43,389 bases of DNA from Cystobasidium ongulense (GCA_022835595.1 BQUP01000015.1:14960-58348), one strand, 5' to 3'; shown: positions 20,801-31,439, counted from the stretch's first letter. Numbers and translations are program-made. Notes: generated by a model from the sequence alone, not told the origin.

Positions 20801-22169
20801 CTAATGCGCCACATGTTGTCTTGCATGCTGGCTTCTGGTCGGGCCTTGTCCTCTTGATCTCGGATGGTTAACGAGCCGTTGCTCTTGAACTCTGGTCGAC
20901 CTCCTCTTGATATGATGGATCCAAGACTAATAAGGTTAGATGCGGCATTAGGCATGTATAGAGCGTCGGCTAATGTTATCTTGCTTTCAGTTGCATCATT
21001 TAGGATTGCTGTGATGGTGGCTGGACCTCGTCCTTCCGCTTTCATCACAGTGTCTGCACCTTCAAGCTGTATGGTGACGTTGGAGGCGGTGGATAGGTTG
21101 TTGAATGCACTTGCATCGCGCAAGATGTGAATGTCGCAACCTGAATCAATCTAGGTCTCTTGACCTTTATGTGTGAACAGAGCTGTTGCTGACCAGACCA
21201 TATTGTTTGTCTTTGGTCCTACTCTAGCTTCTAGTGTTTGCTGTTCAACACATCCACGAAGAGTGGCTTTATATGCCTTCTTCTCTTTGTGTTTCTCTTT
21301 CTTGGCATCAAGAGTTTGCTGCACCTTTTCAGCTTGAGCAGCTGGAGCGTAATCGGTACCGGGCACGTGACTGAGGCAGTTGCGGCCAATATGTCCTCCT
21401 TTTGCGCATTTGAAACATGCTAGCCATTTGTACAGGTTTGCTATGGAAGGTAAACCGTCACTGATCGCTTCTGTTGTGCTTATTCGTCCAGGGTTTCCTT
21501 CCACCTTGAGCTTGAGCAGCAAGTTGCGTTCTCGCTCTCATTCAGATTGTCGTATATCTCGTTAGTTTTTGAGGATATTAACACATTCTTTGAGGGTAGG
21601 TGGCTCACCACTAGCTGTCATGCGAGTGAGTAAGGTGACTTTCTGGATCTTGTAGGCTTCGGTGAGTCCTCTCAATAGGATTCTCACTCTATCCGTATCG
21701 CCGCCGGCCTTGCCACCAAGAGCTTCATACCGGTCTGACTCATCGGCTATGCGGCCTGCAAAGCTCCGCACCTTCTCTTCTGGGGTCATTCGGTGAGCGT
21801 TGATCTTCTCGTGGAGAGCCATCAACTAGGCGGGGTCTGCTGGCTCGTAAACCTGCATAAGAGTTTTCCAAGCTTCCTTTCCGGTGACACAATGTCTGAT
21901 GTGTTTCGCGGCAATTCTTCGCAAGCCATCAAGATGATGTACTTCAATTTGATCTGGAGAGCAGAGGGAGCTGGATTGGAGATGGTTGGATTGGTGGTGG
22001 CAGGTCGTGGTGATGCTTCTTCAATGGGTGTTGGATCTATTTCGCGCCATACATCTCCTATGATGAACAGGCCAGTCATCTGCTCCTTCCAACTTCTCAT
22101 GTTATCCTCAGTGAGCTTGGTCACTGAATTGAATACCTCCAACGAGATGGACGTTTCTCTAATAGTCAT
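20801..22169 (-). pseudogene. Copia gag and protease (fossil)
   Basis: The right part encodes a gag-like protein (start MTIRETSISLEVF). It includes a CCHC zinc knuckle CFKCAKGGHIGRNC at 21376-21417, and then the retropepsin start with an IDSGCDIHIL motif around 21115-21150. Order and motifs are as expected for the 5' half of a copia element. It is part of the broken element. Confidence 0.8.
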
Positions 22170-22239
22170 CTTGAGTACTGTCTGTGAGTCTTAAGTGGCT
22201 TAGAGGCGTGGCGACTTGCTGATGGCAGTGGTTCGCTGA

Positions 22240-22254
22240 CAGGGCTACAGAACC
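22240..22254 (-). other. Candidate copia primer-binding site
   Basis: Directly after the 5' LTR the element reads GGTTCTGTAGCCCTG. It resembles, imperfectly, the complement of the anticodon arm of initiator tRNA-Met (yeast form CAGGGTTATGAGCCCTG). Priming from an internal half-tRNA cut is known for Drosophila copia and related elements. Confidence 0.4.
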
Positions 22255-22395
22255 TGATGGATTGCTATGATTAACTAGGAAACGACCAGCGAGCAAGATC
22301 TAAGACTACAAGACTTAAAGGCGACCCCTCATCGCTCCGGGGCTACGGGACTTGTAGTCTCGCTCCTCGTGTCGCCGCCTCCCCGTATGTCAACA
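22255..22395 (-). repeat. Copia 5' LTR
   Basis: A 141-bp terminal repeat, partner of 17717-17853. In element orientation it begins TGTTGACATACGG and ends CCATCA. Confidence 0.9.
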
Positions 22396-22899
22396 GTAAT
22401 GCCAGATTTAATTATTGACCTCCTCAAAAAGGCGAAGGATTGGTATCAGGCTCAGACTCGTGTCATTTTGAAGTCCGCAAAAGCATCCCCGACCCCGCAA
22501 GAGCTTGGAACGGCGAAGAAATATCCGCAATACGCGCTTACAGTCGTGAAAGCAGCACTGCATTTATACTCTAATGCTGGTAACAACTCAGGCACGGCAT
22601 CAGCCACAGCACAAGATAAATCAAAAAGTGGAGTTCGACTTGCAGGGTTAGGAATTGTAAATAACCTTACCGTTGAGCAGTGGATTTCAGATCCTGGCAA
22701 GACAAGGGAGAGATTGAACGAGATGCAGAAACAGAAAGGGAATGCAGCGGCCGGCGCCGAACAGCAGACAACAGCGCAAGCATCGCAGTCCAATGCTGAG
22801 TGGACCAGCGATAATTCTGGCAGAGATCGGTCGATGTCACAGAGCAGGCCTGCGCGTGCCGTTCGCCTGCGCGTGCCGTTCGCCAGCGTTCACCGCTGA
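22396..22899 (+). CDS. 3' part of the interrupted hypothetical host gene
   Basis: The frame reads VMPDLIIDLLKKAKDWYQ from the exact right edge of the copia element. It continues through a helical region (YALTVVKAALHLYSN), a Ser/Thr/Ala linker, RLAGLGIVNNLTVEQW and a Gln/Ala-rich tail, ending at TGA (22897-22899). The codon phase matches the 65-codon stretch that ends at 17716. That fits a single gene split by the element, although a one-in-three chance match is possible. No domain is recognised. The last part overlaps a 17-bp tandem duplication. Confidence 0.45.
   Translation, partial: VMPDLIIDLLKKAKDWYQAQTRVILKSAKASPTPQELGTAKKYPQYALTVVKAALHLYSNAGNNSGTASATAQDKSKSGVRLAGLGIVNNLTVEQWISDPGKTRERLNEMQKQKGNAAAGAEQQTTAQASQSNAEWTSDNSGRDRSMSQSRPARAVRLRVPFASVHR
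22849..22882. repeat. 17-bp tandem duplication
   Basis: CCTGCGCGTGCCGTTCG occurs twice back to back near the 3' end of the split gene. Because 17 is not a multiple of three it changes the frame of the protein C-terminus, so the stop used at 22899 may not be the ancestral one. Confidence 0.9.
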
Positions 22900-24784
22900 G
22901 ACTCGCACCATGGTCAGACTCAACGTCAAGAAGACGACCTCCGCTCTGACTTTCGTAGCTTATGTTCACGCGCTTTCCTCGCTATTTTGCCCTGCTGCCT
23001 TTTTCCCGCCTTCATTAGCATTGAACCTTTTTTTCTCTTCCAGCTTCTGCCCTTCTTTTCCAGCCTGTTGTCTTGCAATGGGTCCATGTCACGATCCATG
23101 CCTACTTGACATTCATACAAACACTGCCTGCAGCCTTGTCGCACACCTGCTGCACTCTCCAACGTCTGTCGTGTCGTCTAACGCTTGCCGGGTACTGCAA
23201 GAGACATTAATATTTCTCAAGATGTCTAGATTGGCCGCCCTCCATATCCATATCGCAGTATTATAATGGCTATCAGTCGGTATTTTTGTGACTTTGAACT
23301 GTGGGATGTAGACTCATTGGTGCGATAAAGGCAATCATTGCGCTCATATGATTGAGTCCAGAGAATGAAGATCTCCCTTGAAGATTTATCAGCACAAGGT
23401 GGGTTTTCGAGTATTTGGGCGTTTCAAAAGGGCTCCCTTCATGACCTGCTCTTGGGTTCCAAGAGAAGAGGACACTGCAACAACTCCCTTGTGGTAAGCT
23501 CAGACGACTAGCAGACGTCATGGAGACATCATGTGAAGTACGAAGCACGAATAGGGAGAGTGAGCAAGAATGACCGCGCAAAGCTGGGAGTTAAGAGCTG
23601 TACCTTTACAACCCTCGGATGGAAAATTCGAAGACTAATTTGCACCGTAAGGAGGATCTACCTAATCGCAACAAAGAGAAGTAAGTACGTGCTCTGCGCT
23701 AGTCCTGTGCGCTATACCATAGCTGACCTTCGCTGTTTACATGGTCTGCGTATTTGACGTCTGAAGGATCCTGAGAACTTTGTGCATGTGCATATCAACC
23801 ATGTTGCATTGTCACAATACTTGTCTGTCGCGGAGCAGGGATAAGCTGAACAGAAAGAGCCCTCTGGCATAGTAAGCGGCAAGCAGAAAGCATCTGCTGA
23901 TTTGGCAACCGTCCAGGTATACAGATGCGTTCGTTGCAGAGCCCTGCAATCCACCACACACATTGTACCCCCGTCCAGAGGGGTGTCACGAATCCAGAGT
24001 TCCGAGACTAGGACTTATGAAGTAGTACTCCGCCCAAGCATTGTTGACCTTAAGACAGCGGACAGCGAACAGGCCTTTATGAAATGTACTGACTTGCTCC
24101 CGGACGTACTCTAGCATTCTCTTTCGAGACGGAGCTGACGAAATTCGTTCATGACTTACTAAGTATGCGCTTCCCTGCCGTGCGGAGCAGCCTGGTCTAA
24201 GTCAGATCCTGCGGTATTGCCTGAACTAGACTCCTGGCAGTGCGGCACAAGAGAGCAGAGCATGTGCTCTTGCTTGGGGTCTCTGCTACAAGAAATGGAA
24301 AGGTCAGCTCATATCGCAAGCGGATTTGCACGATGAGGCGATTTTCGCCGGTCCGACAGAGATAGCCAAGGATGCACGTTTCCCCGCGTGCGGGCACAGC
24401 TCGGCCACCTTTAACGCCCTCAAAGTGAAGTCACGGAGGTCGGCTTCCTGGTCTTCGCGGCCAGAGAGCTGAAGCCTAGGTCTTTCTGACACCCTGATGG
24501 CCAGGGCTGGGCTCGGTAGCCCTGTACGTAGATCAGACCATTTGATGCTGTACTGGTAGTAGCCGGAAGCAAATCTATTACCTTATCAATGCCGGGCAGA
24601 CGGTAACAAGGGCGGACCTGTGCACTATTTGCTATTGGGCGTGTACTATCTGCTAGTTATCACCTAATGTGCGGTGCATGTGAACGAAACTCCTGCAGGG
24701 ATTGCTTTGATTGGTTTCAGAAGCCAGGCGCGCCTGCAAACAAACCGGTACATTGCCGGTCACATCTTCCAGCTTCAAGAAGTC
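22900..24784. other. Unassigned interval
   Basis: Frames at 22742-23266 (+) and several minus-strand frames here have no motif and look like chance or overlap frames. No repeat, RNA gene or transposon terminus was recognised. Confidence 0.4.
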
Positions 24785-24851
24785 CTGCTTTACTCTTCTC
24801 CCTCCCGTTGTTTCCTCTCCCCTCTCCTCCTCTCCCTTACCCATCCTCATC
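24785..24851 (+). promoter_or_regulatory. CT-rich core promoter / leader
   Basis: A long pyrimidine run (TCTTCTCCCTCCCG..., CCTCTCCCCTCTCCTCC) lies immediately upstream of the ATG at 24870. Such CT tracts are typical just before transcription starts of filamentous fungal genes. Confidence 0.5.
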
Positions 24852-24869
24852 CCAAGTTCACAAGTAGTC

Positions 24870-25547
24870 ATGTTCTGCAAGCTAATCTTAGCTATCTCGA
24901 CTTTGGTCGTCCCAGCCTACACGATGCCGCTAAAGCCACGGCAAGGAGGAGATAGTGTCACAATCGTAGCCTGGGCTCCTGATGAAGTCGATATTACTGG
25001 AGGTGCAGAATACACTGCTGTGGGAACTACATTGGGTGGCGTACTCTTAGAAGGTCTGGCTACCTACACCTACACAAATACGGCTGGCGTGGCAGTTGCT
25101 TCAGCCACAGTCACAGGTGAGCCGACACACACTCATACAACCCTTCCCTCCGTCAGGATAGTGATGCAGCCCCGTTTTCCTCCACCTTGGTTCTCGCATT
25201 TGTAGAAAAAGTCTTACTTTCACCAACCGAAGTCGCCGTCGTTGCAGCTGCCCCCGTCTTTTCGATTGAGAATGGCGCCGCGGTCAACGAGGGCACCGCT
25301 ATAGGACTCTTTGACTGTGAGATCCAAGGCAACAATGGTGTTTGTGAATATGTGAGTAGAGTACACAAGACCATCACTTGATGAAACACGCGTACCTTGC
25401 TGACACGCGAATAATTTCACGTGGTTCCAATATTTGCAGATCGAGACTACGCCAGACTCTGGAGCGGAGACCACCTATTACACCGATTTGACACTTGCGG
25501 GAGGGCCAGCAAGTTACATTGTGGCGCTTCCAACTGTGCGCGTCTGA
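24870..25547 (+). CDS. Small secreted protein, three exons, 178 aa
   Basis: Exons are 24870-25116, 25170-25351 and 25440-25547. Introns are 53 nt (GTGAGC...TGCAG, phase 1) and 88 nt (GTGAGT...TTTGCAG, phase 0, with a GCTGAC branch site near 25400). The spliced product has an N-terminal signal peptide (MFCKLILAISTLVVPAYT). A beta-type Thr/Gly/Val-rich body follows (EGLATYTYTNTAGVAVA), then a Cys pair at residues 132 and 141 (FDCEIQGNNGVCEY) and a Thr-rich end. The layout resembles small secreted or cell-wall proteins common in ascomycetes that carry a DC-x-GC-type core, but no named family is certain, and no GPI signal is seen at this stop. A CT-rich tract precedes the ATG. All frames agree across both splices, so the gene looks intact. 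Confidence 0.75.
25117..25169 (+). other. Intron 1 of the secreted-protein gene
   Basis: The GTGAGC donor and GATGCAG acceptor give 53 nt, the only nearby acceptor that restores the frame between exon 1 and the coding sequence starting APFSSTLVLAF. Confidence 0.65.
25352..25439 (+). other. Intron 2 of the secreted-protein gene
   Basis: GTGAGT donor, GCTGACA branch site near 25400 and ATATTTGCAG acceptor. It is 88 nt long and phase 0. Confidence 0.8.
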
Positions 25548-26251
25548 GATAGGACGGCAAGACGGACCGAACGCGCCAAATTTGCCGGATACATGTCGAG
25601 GAAGTCATGGGTTTTATCATCTGTTTTCTTTTTGGTCACGAGAGGAGATGTATTGTAGAATGTCCTATACGTTTGATGCGACTCGTGCTTGTATCATTCA
25701 GTACAGTGCTTGGTAATACTATTGTCGAATTGCGTATCTATCGGTGCCTTTGAAGACTCCTTGCGAGCTTATTTATACGAGGTTGCCAAGTCTATAGTTC
25801 GTAAAGCGTGTCAGCACAATGATCATGTCCTCCTTGGCCTGAGCTGAACGATGTTGTTGCATCAGATTGAAGGATTGTGATTGGTATATGTTGACCGAAA
25901 TGCAAATGCTACTTCAAGAGCAATAGCGAAGGCGCCTACACGGAGTCTGAGGAATCAAGGTGTCAGCACTTGCATTGTAGCACACCCAGGCCGCACCTTT
26001 CACGCTATCCGGCGTGCTGCATGTTCCAGCGTTGTCCTGCAATCTACTTTCAGCGAGAGTATAGACGGCGTGCACTAAGCTCGACGATTAGCAAGCAGCA
26101 AGCAGTGGCTGGCGGTGGCAAGCAGAGGAACATGCGAGGGCGAGAACTTCTGCGCAAAAACCACATCCAGCCTGCAAAGTGGCTGTTAGCTGCGCAGAAG
26201 AGAGTAGAAGGAAAATTAATATGGACACGATACTAAGTCAGGCGGAAGGAG
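25548..26251. other. Unassigned 3' flank
   Basis: No coding frame with recognisable content. The first part is probably the 3' untranslated region of the secreted-protein gene. Confidence 0.4.
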
Positions 26252-27004
26252 CTAGAAGGGAGCTGGCGTGAACGCTCTCCACATGCCATGCCAGCGTTCT
26301 ATGAGAGTATTACTCATCAATGATACTGGAAACAGTAGTGCTATATGTAGGCGGACCTTCCATCCAGCTCGCATGTAAAGCCGGGACCAGAAAGAGGAGT
26401 CTCCCGTTCGTTCTAGAGTAGTTGCGACTAGTCGCCGGCTCAAGGGTAACGCTTGTCTTTGCGTGCTAATACGCGAACACTGATGATAAGCGAACCTGCT
26501 GCGAGCTCGACGCTGTTCTGCGTGGTGAACCCCTGGCTCCATTGAGCTATCACGCTGGAGAGATTGCTGCCATTCTATATCTCCGCTGTTAGAGGAACGT
26601 CCTCTCCCAAACCTTGGCGGGACTGACTCCCTAGCTGGCAGCTCGACAGTTGGATGGATCTGCGGCGACGGTCGTACCTGGTGACTGTCGGCTCCACAGC
26701 GGGAGGTCGTCCAGTAGGCGGTTCTACCCACGCGTGTCCCGGAACAGATGTAAGTCGGCCACTGGAGGGGCGAGTAGATGATGCCGATGTGGTTAGGCGG
26801 AGCGAAGGCTCGCTCGCTCCACCCATGAACGACGGTCTTGGCCCAAAATTTGTGGTTCCGCTCCCGCCTTATGCCTGATTCACGGGACCGGAAGAGGTTC
26901 AGTCGATGCCTGCTCCGGCCCTTGTGAGATGAGCCGAGTCGCTTCTGGCACGATGCGCTCTCTTCAGACGCAGTGTCGATAATCCAAAGGGTCGAAACTG
27001 GCAC
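26252..27004 (-). CDS. Long hypothetical frame, about 250 codons
   Basis: A minus-strand frame is open for about 250 codons, rich in Arg, Ser and Trp, and without an ATG at its 5' limit. A second minus-strand frame (26826-26575) within it has a Ser/Thr/Pro-rich reading (LTTSASSTRPSSGRLTSV) that may be the real one. No domain or splice pattern decides between them. It may be a decayed gene or a chance opening. Confidence 0.2.
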   Translation of the reverse strand: MPVSTLWIIDTASEESASCQKRLGSSHKGRSRHRLNLFRSRESGIRRERNHKFWAKTVVHGWSERAFAPPNHIGIIYSPLQWPTYICSGTRVGRTAYWTTSRCGADSHQVRPSPQIHPTVELPARESVPPRFGRGRSSNSGDIEWQQSLQRDSSMEPGVHHAEQRRARSRFAYHQCSRISTQRQALPLSRRLVATTLERTGDSSFWSRLYMRAGWKVRLHIALLFPVSLMSNTLIERWHGMWRAFTPAPF

Positions 27005-27319
27005 GATGAAGCCTAATGTCTCCTCTCACATATGTAGATTTGAACTCATCTGGAAAGGAGTCATCTTGGCCTAGCACACGAACTGCAGCTCTTCTCGTGA
27101 TCTCGACGACTGGGCAGAGTCCGGCCCGATCGCAACCGTCGACAATTGCATAACGGTAGCCAATAACGGTAGCCATCTAGATGCGTAGACAAATGCGTCT
27201 TGAGCCGTTAGGAGCGATCAAGGCTTCTTGATGCCATCGGCCGCATTAGTAATGTTGTAGCGCTAGAAGAGGGGTAGAGAAGCTTGTAGTATCTTGCCTT
27301 CAGCAGTGCCCTGGCAATA

Positions 27320-27610
27320 GTGGTGGCTAAAAAAGACCGAGATATAGTGTTCGAGCGGGACTTACCCATAGAAATCTTGCTTGAAGGACGTGTGAAGGCG
27401 GGAAGAGAGGGGGAGGAGAAAGCAAAGAGCAGAGCGTACCAGTGCTTCAAGGAGCAGGTCGGACCAAGTGCACTGAAATCGCTAGCTCACTACGATTGTA
27501 AGAGCAATGTCAGCTCACTCCTCGAAGTGGAAGTGAAGCGATGCACAGCCGTCAAAAAGCTTTTCAGAGTGGTCATTGGAAATTCGGCAAGCGTCCCTCC
27601 AACTCGTTAG
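27320..27610 (+). CDS. Hypothetical charged small protein
   Basis: The plus frame (first codon GTG) reads VAKKDRDIVFERDLPIEI..., followed by a Lys/Glu-rich helix (EGRVKAGREGEEKAKSRAYQ) and a region ending VKKLFRVVIGNSAS. Composition is protein-like, but the opposite strand is also open (27450-27208) and equally plausible. There is no ATG and no family. Confidence 0.2.
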   Translation: MVAKKDRDIVFERDLPIEILLEGRVKAGREGEEKAKSRAYQCFKEQVGPSALKSLAHYDCKSNVSSLLEVEVKRCTAVKKLFRVVIGNSASVPPTR

Positions 27611-27924
27611 CGTGGAGTATCGCCACGATAGTGCGGCCGCTCAGCGCAAAGCAGAGAGGTGACCAGAATACGTGTGGTGAGTATTTATGCATTATGCATT
27701 GAGTGGACTGATGAGTCCTTGCACTTTGCCGTCTTGCACTGAGTGTGGCTTGTATATGGCCATGCCTTTATACCGGTGCTGCCAAGGCCGGAGGCCATCA
27801 TCGACAAGCTGGCCTGTGCGAAAAAGCGAAGAGGGTAGCGGATCCATAGCTGCAATCGGGACCTGGAGGATCGTTGGTTGTCGCGACTGCTATTGGTGCT
27901 GCTTCGTCCTCGGATAGTCTGTGT

Positions 27925-28023
27925 CTTTCTATCCTTTCTATCCTTTCTATCCTTTCTATCCTTTCTATCCTTTCTATCCTTTCTATCCTTTCTATCCTTT
28001 CTATCCTTTCTATCCTTTCTATC
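27925..28023. repeat. 9-bp minisatellite, 11 near-perfect units
   Basis: CTTTCTATC is repeated eleven times in tandem without interruption (99 bp). Because the unit is three codons long, all frames stay open: LSF/SIL/FYP-type repeats on plus and KDR on minus. This explains long frames crossing it without implying a gene. One strand is strongly pyrimidine-rich. Confidence 0.95.
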
Positions 28024-28528
28024 CTTGATACAGCAATACATGCCGCTTTCTTGGAGTCGGAGGCTTATCCGAAGAGCATGATGACTATATTAGCTAAGTG
28101 CAAGATAACAAAATTGATTCGAAGTACTGGTGCCAGTGGGGTCAAATTTTAAGCCGGCTTCGTCAGTGACAACGCAAAGCAGCAATGGGACAGAAGATAG
28201 CACTGCGAGTCGGAGTAGCAAGATGTGAAAGGAGAGTCTGGAAAGTTGGAGCAGAAGGCAGCTGAGCTGGACACCAAGCGGTATATCAAGCAACCATGGC
28301 TGAGAAGCAGCCGATACATGAGGCCACATCGCCTGCTTATCGTTCTTACGGCCGCGAGACATCTCGAGCAAGAGCTCAGTCAGGCAAGCTCAATCGCCGC
28401 TAAGCAGCCCAGGTATAGGATTCACGCGAGCTATAGCATCCGTTCCAATTGTGCTCTACTTTTGGTGAGCTTGCGGCCTGTGCGCCCAAAGGAGGCAGAA
28501 CAACCATTCTTGTACTGCGTAAGCCTTC

Positions 28529-29461
28529 CTAGCCGAAAGTAGCGGTGAGACCGACATGATCTGACAGAAAAGCTTTCGTAGGACCTCCCAAACCATCTCC
28601 TCCAAATATCTCTATCGAGCTTGGTGTCGCGTCGGGATGGGGCCATTGAAAGATACCGTCAATGCGTCTCGATGACGATTTAACGGGATACGTGACGCCA
28701 AAGGTATGACCGGGCTCTGTCGGTTTGAGGTGTTTCCAAACGTCAATGAAACCCAGTACCGATGGGGCCGCCATGCCTTGCGAGGTGTAGAAGTTGGTAT
28801 CACCAGCCAGAATCATGATCTTTGGCATTGCTTGATGCACCAAGAGTGCAGCCAGCCTGACCTGCTCCTAACGTGCCATATCTTCTTCCTCCAAAGACTG
28901 AAGGTGTACGTTGATAACCTGCACTCGTCTTCTTGTGGCCTTTATCTCGATGTCCACGATGTGAAGTGGCCTCATCTCTTTCTCTTCGAACTTGAGGTAT
29001 ACGTCTCTGGCGTCGATGATGCTTGCGGTATGCTTGTTTATGAGTGTCATCTGTCCGTACCAAGTTGAAGAGCCATAAGACACGCCGAAGATCCCATCTC
29101 GATTAGTGATGATCCCCTTGTTCTGCACGTTGTTGACCATTTTGAGCTGGTCTAGACAGCCAGCTGTCATCTCTTGAAGGCACAAAACATCTGTGCTCGA
29201 ATGCTTCAAAATGTGTAGAAGCGCTACAGTGCGAGCAGGCTCGTCTCGTCCGTCAAACCAGCGGTTCAGCGTCGCGACGGTCATTTGGGATGATGAAGGG
29301 GTCTGTACGATGTCACTTGACACGAAGGCTGTCGGACGAGCATTGCAGTAGGACCAGGCTCCTTGCCGACGGATAGACGGTTCTAGAGATCCAGATGGAG
29401 AATGCCATTCGTAGAAGGGTAATTGCTGGACGCGAAAGCTAAGAGCGGAAGTAGTGAGCCG
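28529..29461 (-). pseudogene. TDP2-like endonuclease/exonuclease/phosphatase-fold gene
   Basis: The minus-strand frame is continuous from a splice acceptor (CTACAG before 29461) to TAG at 28529, except for one in-frame TAG at 28868-28870. The N-terminal part includes LPFYEWHS. The EEP domain carries VATLNRWFDG, VLCLQEMT (metal-binding Glu), VINVHLQS, ILAGDTNF (Asp/Asn), FIDVWKHL, RRIDGIFQ and FLSDHVGL (Asp/His). This order matches tyrosyl-DNA phosphodiesterase 2, which removes 5'-phosphotyrosyl adducts left by topoisomerase II. All catalytic motifs are present on both sides of the TAG. An upstream intron is likely (29462-29512: GTGAGAT donor, GCTGAT branch, 51 nt), but the first exon could not be matched in phase. 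It is a pseudogene, a CAG-to-TAG mutant allele, or read through. Confidence 0.7.
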
Positions 29462-29745
29462 CTGTAGAAACGTAAAAGCGTATCAGCCTTTGTGGAAATG
29501 GGGATATCTCACCTCATGCAATTAAACATGGCGCCCTCTGGTGCATGTCGTAGGAATTGAGTTTCTAACCACAAAGGTTGCGCCCGTGCCAATTGGCGTG
29601 ATCGAGCGGCTGGACAGATTATCTGCTCGCAGCCGGAAGCTGCATCAACGCGGAGACATGTCACTTTTGCTAGGAGCAAGGACGAAGAAGTTGCTGTCGT
29701 AGAGTGCAATCATGAAGGCAAAGCTAATGCTACAAAAAGCTCAAG

Positions 29746-30237
29746 TCAAGAGCATAGTACCGTATATGTCAAGCTCCATCTTAGCAAGTGGCACAACTTA
29801 AATGACCATCGGATCCATGTATCCCTCTTTTGCGGATGAGGAAGAGATGATCGTATTACGCTGCTGGGAGTCCTGCATTGTTTTGAGCTTTGACGAAGAG
29901 TCGTTTGTTCTCCCCTGACGAGCTGTTTATGATTGAGCGTCCATGTAACTCCAAATACGACCACTGCTAGAACCGTCAAGATCAACATGGCCAGGGCTGA
30001 CCCAACAACCCTGGTCGGATAGGCACCGTTATACGAGCCATCAGAGTCCTAGCAAATACTGTGCCCGGGATTGTTCTTGGTGCAGACCTGATTCGCCAGG
30101 TACTCGCCAGCGCTCCCTTTTATCACCAGACCTTGTGATGCCACGAGGCCAACAAACGCGATGAAAAAGACAATGGCCAACAAATCGCCAGTAGTGCCGG
30201 TACTAGATAAGGAATTCGATTGATCCGTACCATTGTT
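29746..30237 (-). pseudogene. Two-TM membrane protein remnant
   Basis: The minus frame opens after a TAA at 30238-30240. It contains a hydrophobic helix DLLAIVFFIAFVGLVASQGL and a short polar loop with two Cys (NQVCTKNNPGHSIC). An in-frame TAG at 30049-30051 follows, and then, in the same frame, comes DSDGSYNGAYPTRVV, a second helix (ALAMLILTVLAVVVFGVTW) and a basic tail ending at TAA (29746). The paired helices and continuous phase suggest one small integral membrane protein with a premature stop. The start is not found; a CTAG acceptor-like site near 30208 could mark an upstream exon. The family is not recognised. Confidence 0.4.
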
Positions 30238-30240
30238 TTA

Positions 30241-31439
30241 AGGTCGGACGGAGTTCAGGCTGTGTGGCAGCCTTCAATGCTTATCGGCTCCACGAACTTG
30301 TGTTGTCCGACTCAAATTTGGTGACAGTGGTGACAGTAGCAAAGTTTCGAAGCCTAGATGAATGCTTTGTTAAGGCCCTCGCCTGACATTGGGCTTTAAT
30401 TTGTCCCTCCCTGGTATGACGGCGATGAAGCAAGAGAGTACGACGGAGGAAGGGAGAACGGAGACTACCTTCCGGAAGAGTATTGCGAGGCGGCCGCTAG
30501 AATTGGGCTGTACGGATGAGTGTAAGTACTTGTGATGAAGCAAACCCGGTGGTATTGCGTGCAAGTCATGGTCGCAATGCGTTGCGTGCATGAACCTCCA
30601 TCAGGTCTGTACCAAAGCGTTTATCTCTCTAACTTGGAGCAATGGAAATGACTCCAATCTACAGTCCGCTTGGATTATATCAAGACAGAAAAAAAGGGAA
30701 GGAATTGCAGAGCTTGTAGCCTTGTCTGATGAAATGAACAATAGATGTCCAATGCATACTGCGTTACGGGTATCCGCATGTGACAATAAGACCATGTTTG
30801 GAGGGGCTGTACGGATCCAGTCAATCTGGAAGCTTTGCATCATGCCATTGTCACATACGCTGGATATTGCATCGTATCCCGACATTGTAGTGGCTACGGC
30901 TGCTACGTAGCCGGGCTTTCTTCACTTCATCTCCAACCAAACTAAGCAACTTGTGCCCCTTTGGTCTCGAAGGTCTGCACCGACCGCCGAATGCAGGTCA
31001 TCCTTACAGGCTATTATAGCATCCGCAGAGGTAAGCACTGCGCAGTGATTCACATCTTTGAGTGCTTCGTCAGCTTCATTTTCGCTTGAGGTAAGTCTTG
31101 GTGGTGCTAGATATATAGCTCAGTATAATAGAGCTGTACGCAATGATCGCAGCGAGAGCAGAGCCTGAGAGAGAGTCTTGCGCCGATACTGCATTTTCAT
31201 AACTTATCTTTGCACAGGTACCTGCGTTTGTGATCTGCAAGAATATAGCTGCCAAGGTCGAAGATCTCCGAGTTTTGGAAGAATAGAACAGCGCTGCGGT
31301 GTTGGTGCTTGAACGTAAAGACTATGAGACTTGCATAAGCAGACGGCAGAGGCTGTAACGCACTAGATGAAGTTGCCCATCTATATACACATGGCTAGGT
31401 TCCAGATTTGATGCGGATATAACCCCTTTACAGACAATT
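30241..31439. other. Unassigned interval
   Basis: Overlapping frames on both strands at 30590-30910 lack motifs and starts of note. No repeat match to other parts of the window was seen until about 31440. Confidence 0.4.

Larger units (their letters stand above)
17717..22395 (-). mobile_element. Ty1/copia LTR retrotransposon, broken
   Basis: This is a minus-strand element with both LTRs (17717-17853 and 22255-22395; TG...CA ends; about 96% identical by eye with a few short indels). Part order from the right is gag with zinc knuckle, protease, integrase, reverse transcriptase, RNase H; integrase before RT is diagnostic of copia. A purine tract (17854-17862) abuts the 3' LTR and a candidate primer site (22240-22254) abuts the 5' LTR. 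No clear 5-bp target duplication is visible. Its coding region is broken into roughly ten pieces, about nine breaks. LTR similarity suggests a fairly recent rather than ancient insertion. It sits inside a host gene candidate. Confidence 0.9.

Noticed and set aside
22742-23266. 174-codon plus frame after the split gene
   Set aside because: Begins inside the tail of the split gene in another frame and shows no domain; its hydrophobic part reads from pyrimidine-rich DNA.
27925-28023. Tandem array considered as a CRISPR
   Set aside because: Units are 9 bp with no spacers; the sequence is eukaryotic.
27685-28152. Frames with KDR or LSF/SIL tandem repeats that look like repeat proteins
   Set aside because: All are readings of the 9-bp minisatellite, whose length is a multiple of three; no protein features flank it.
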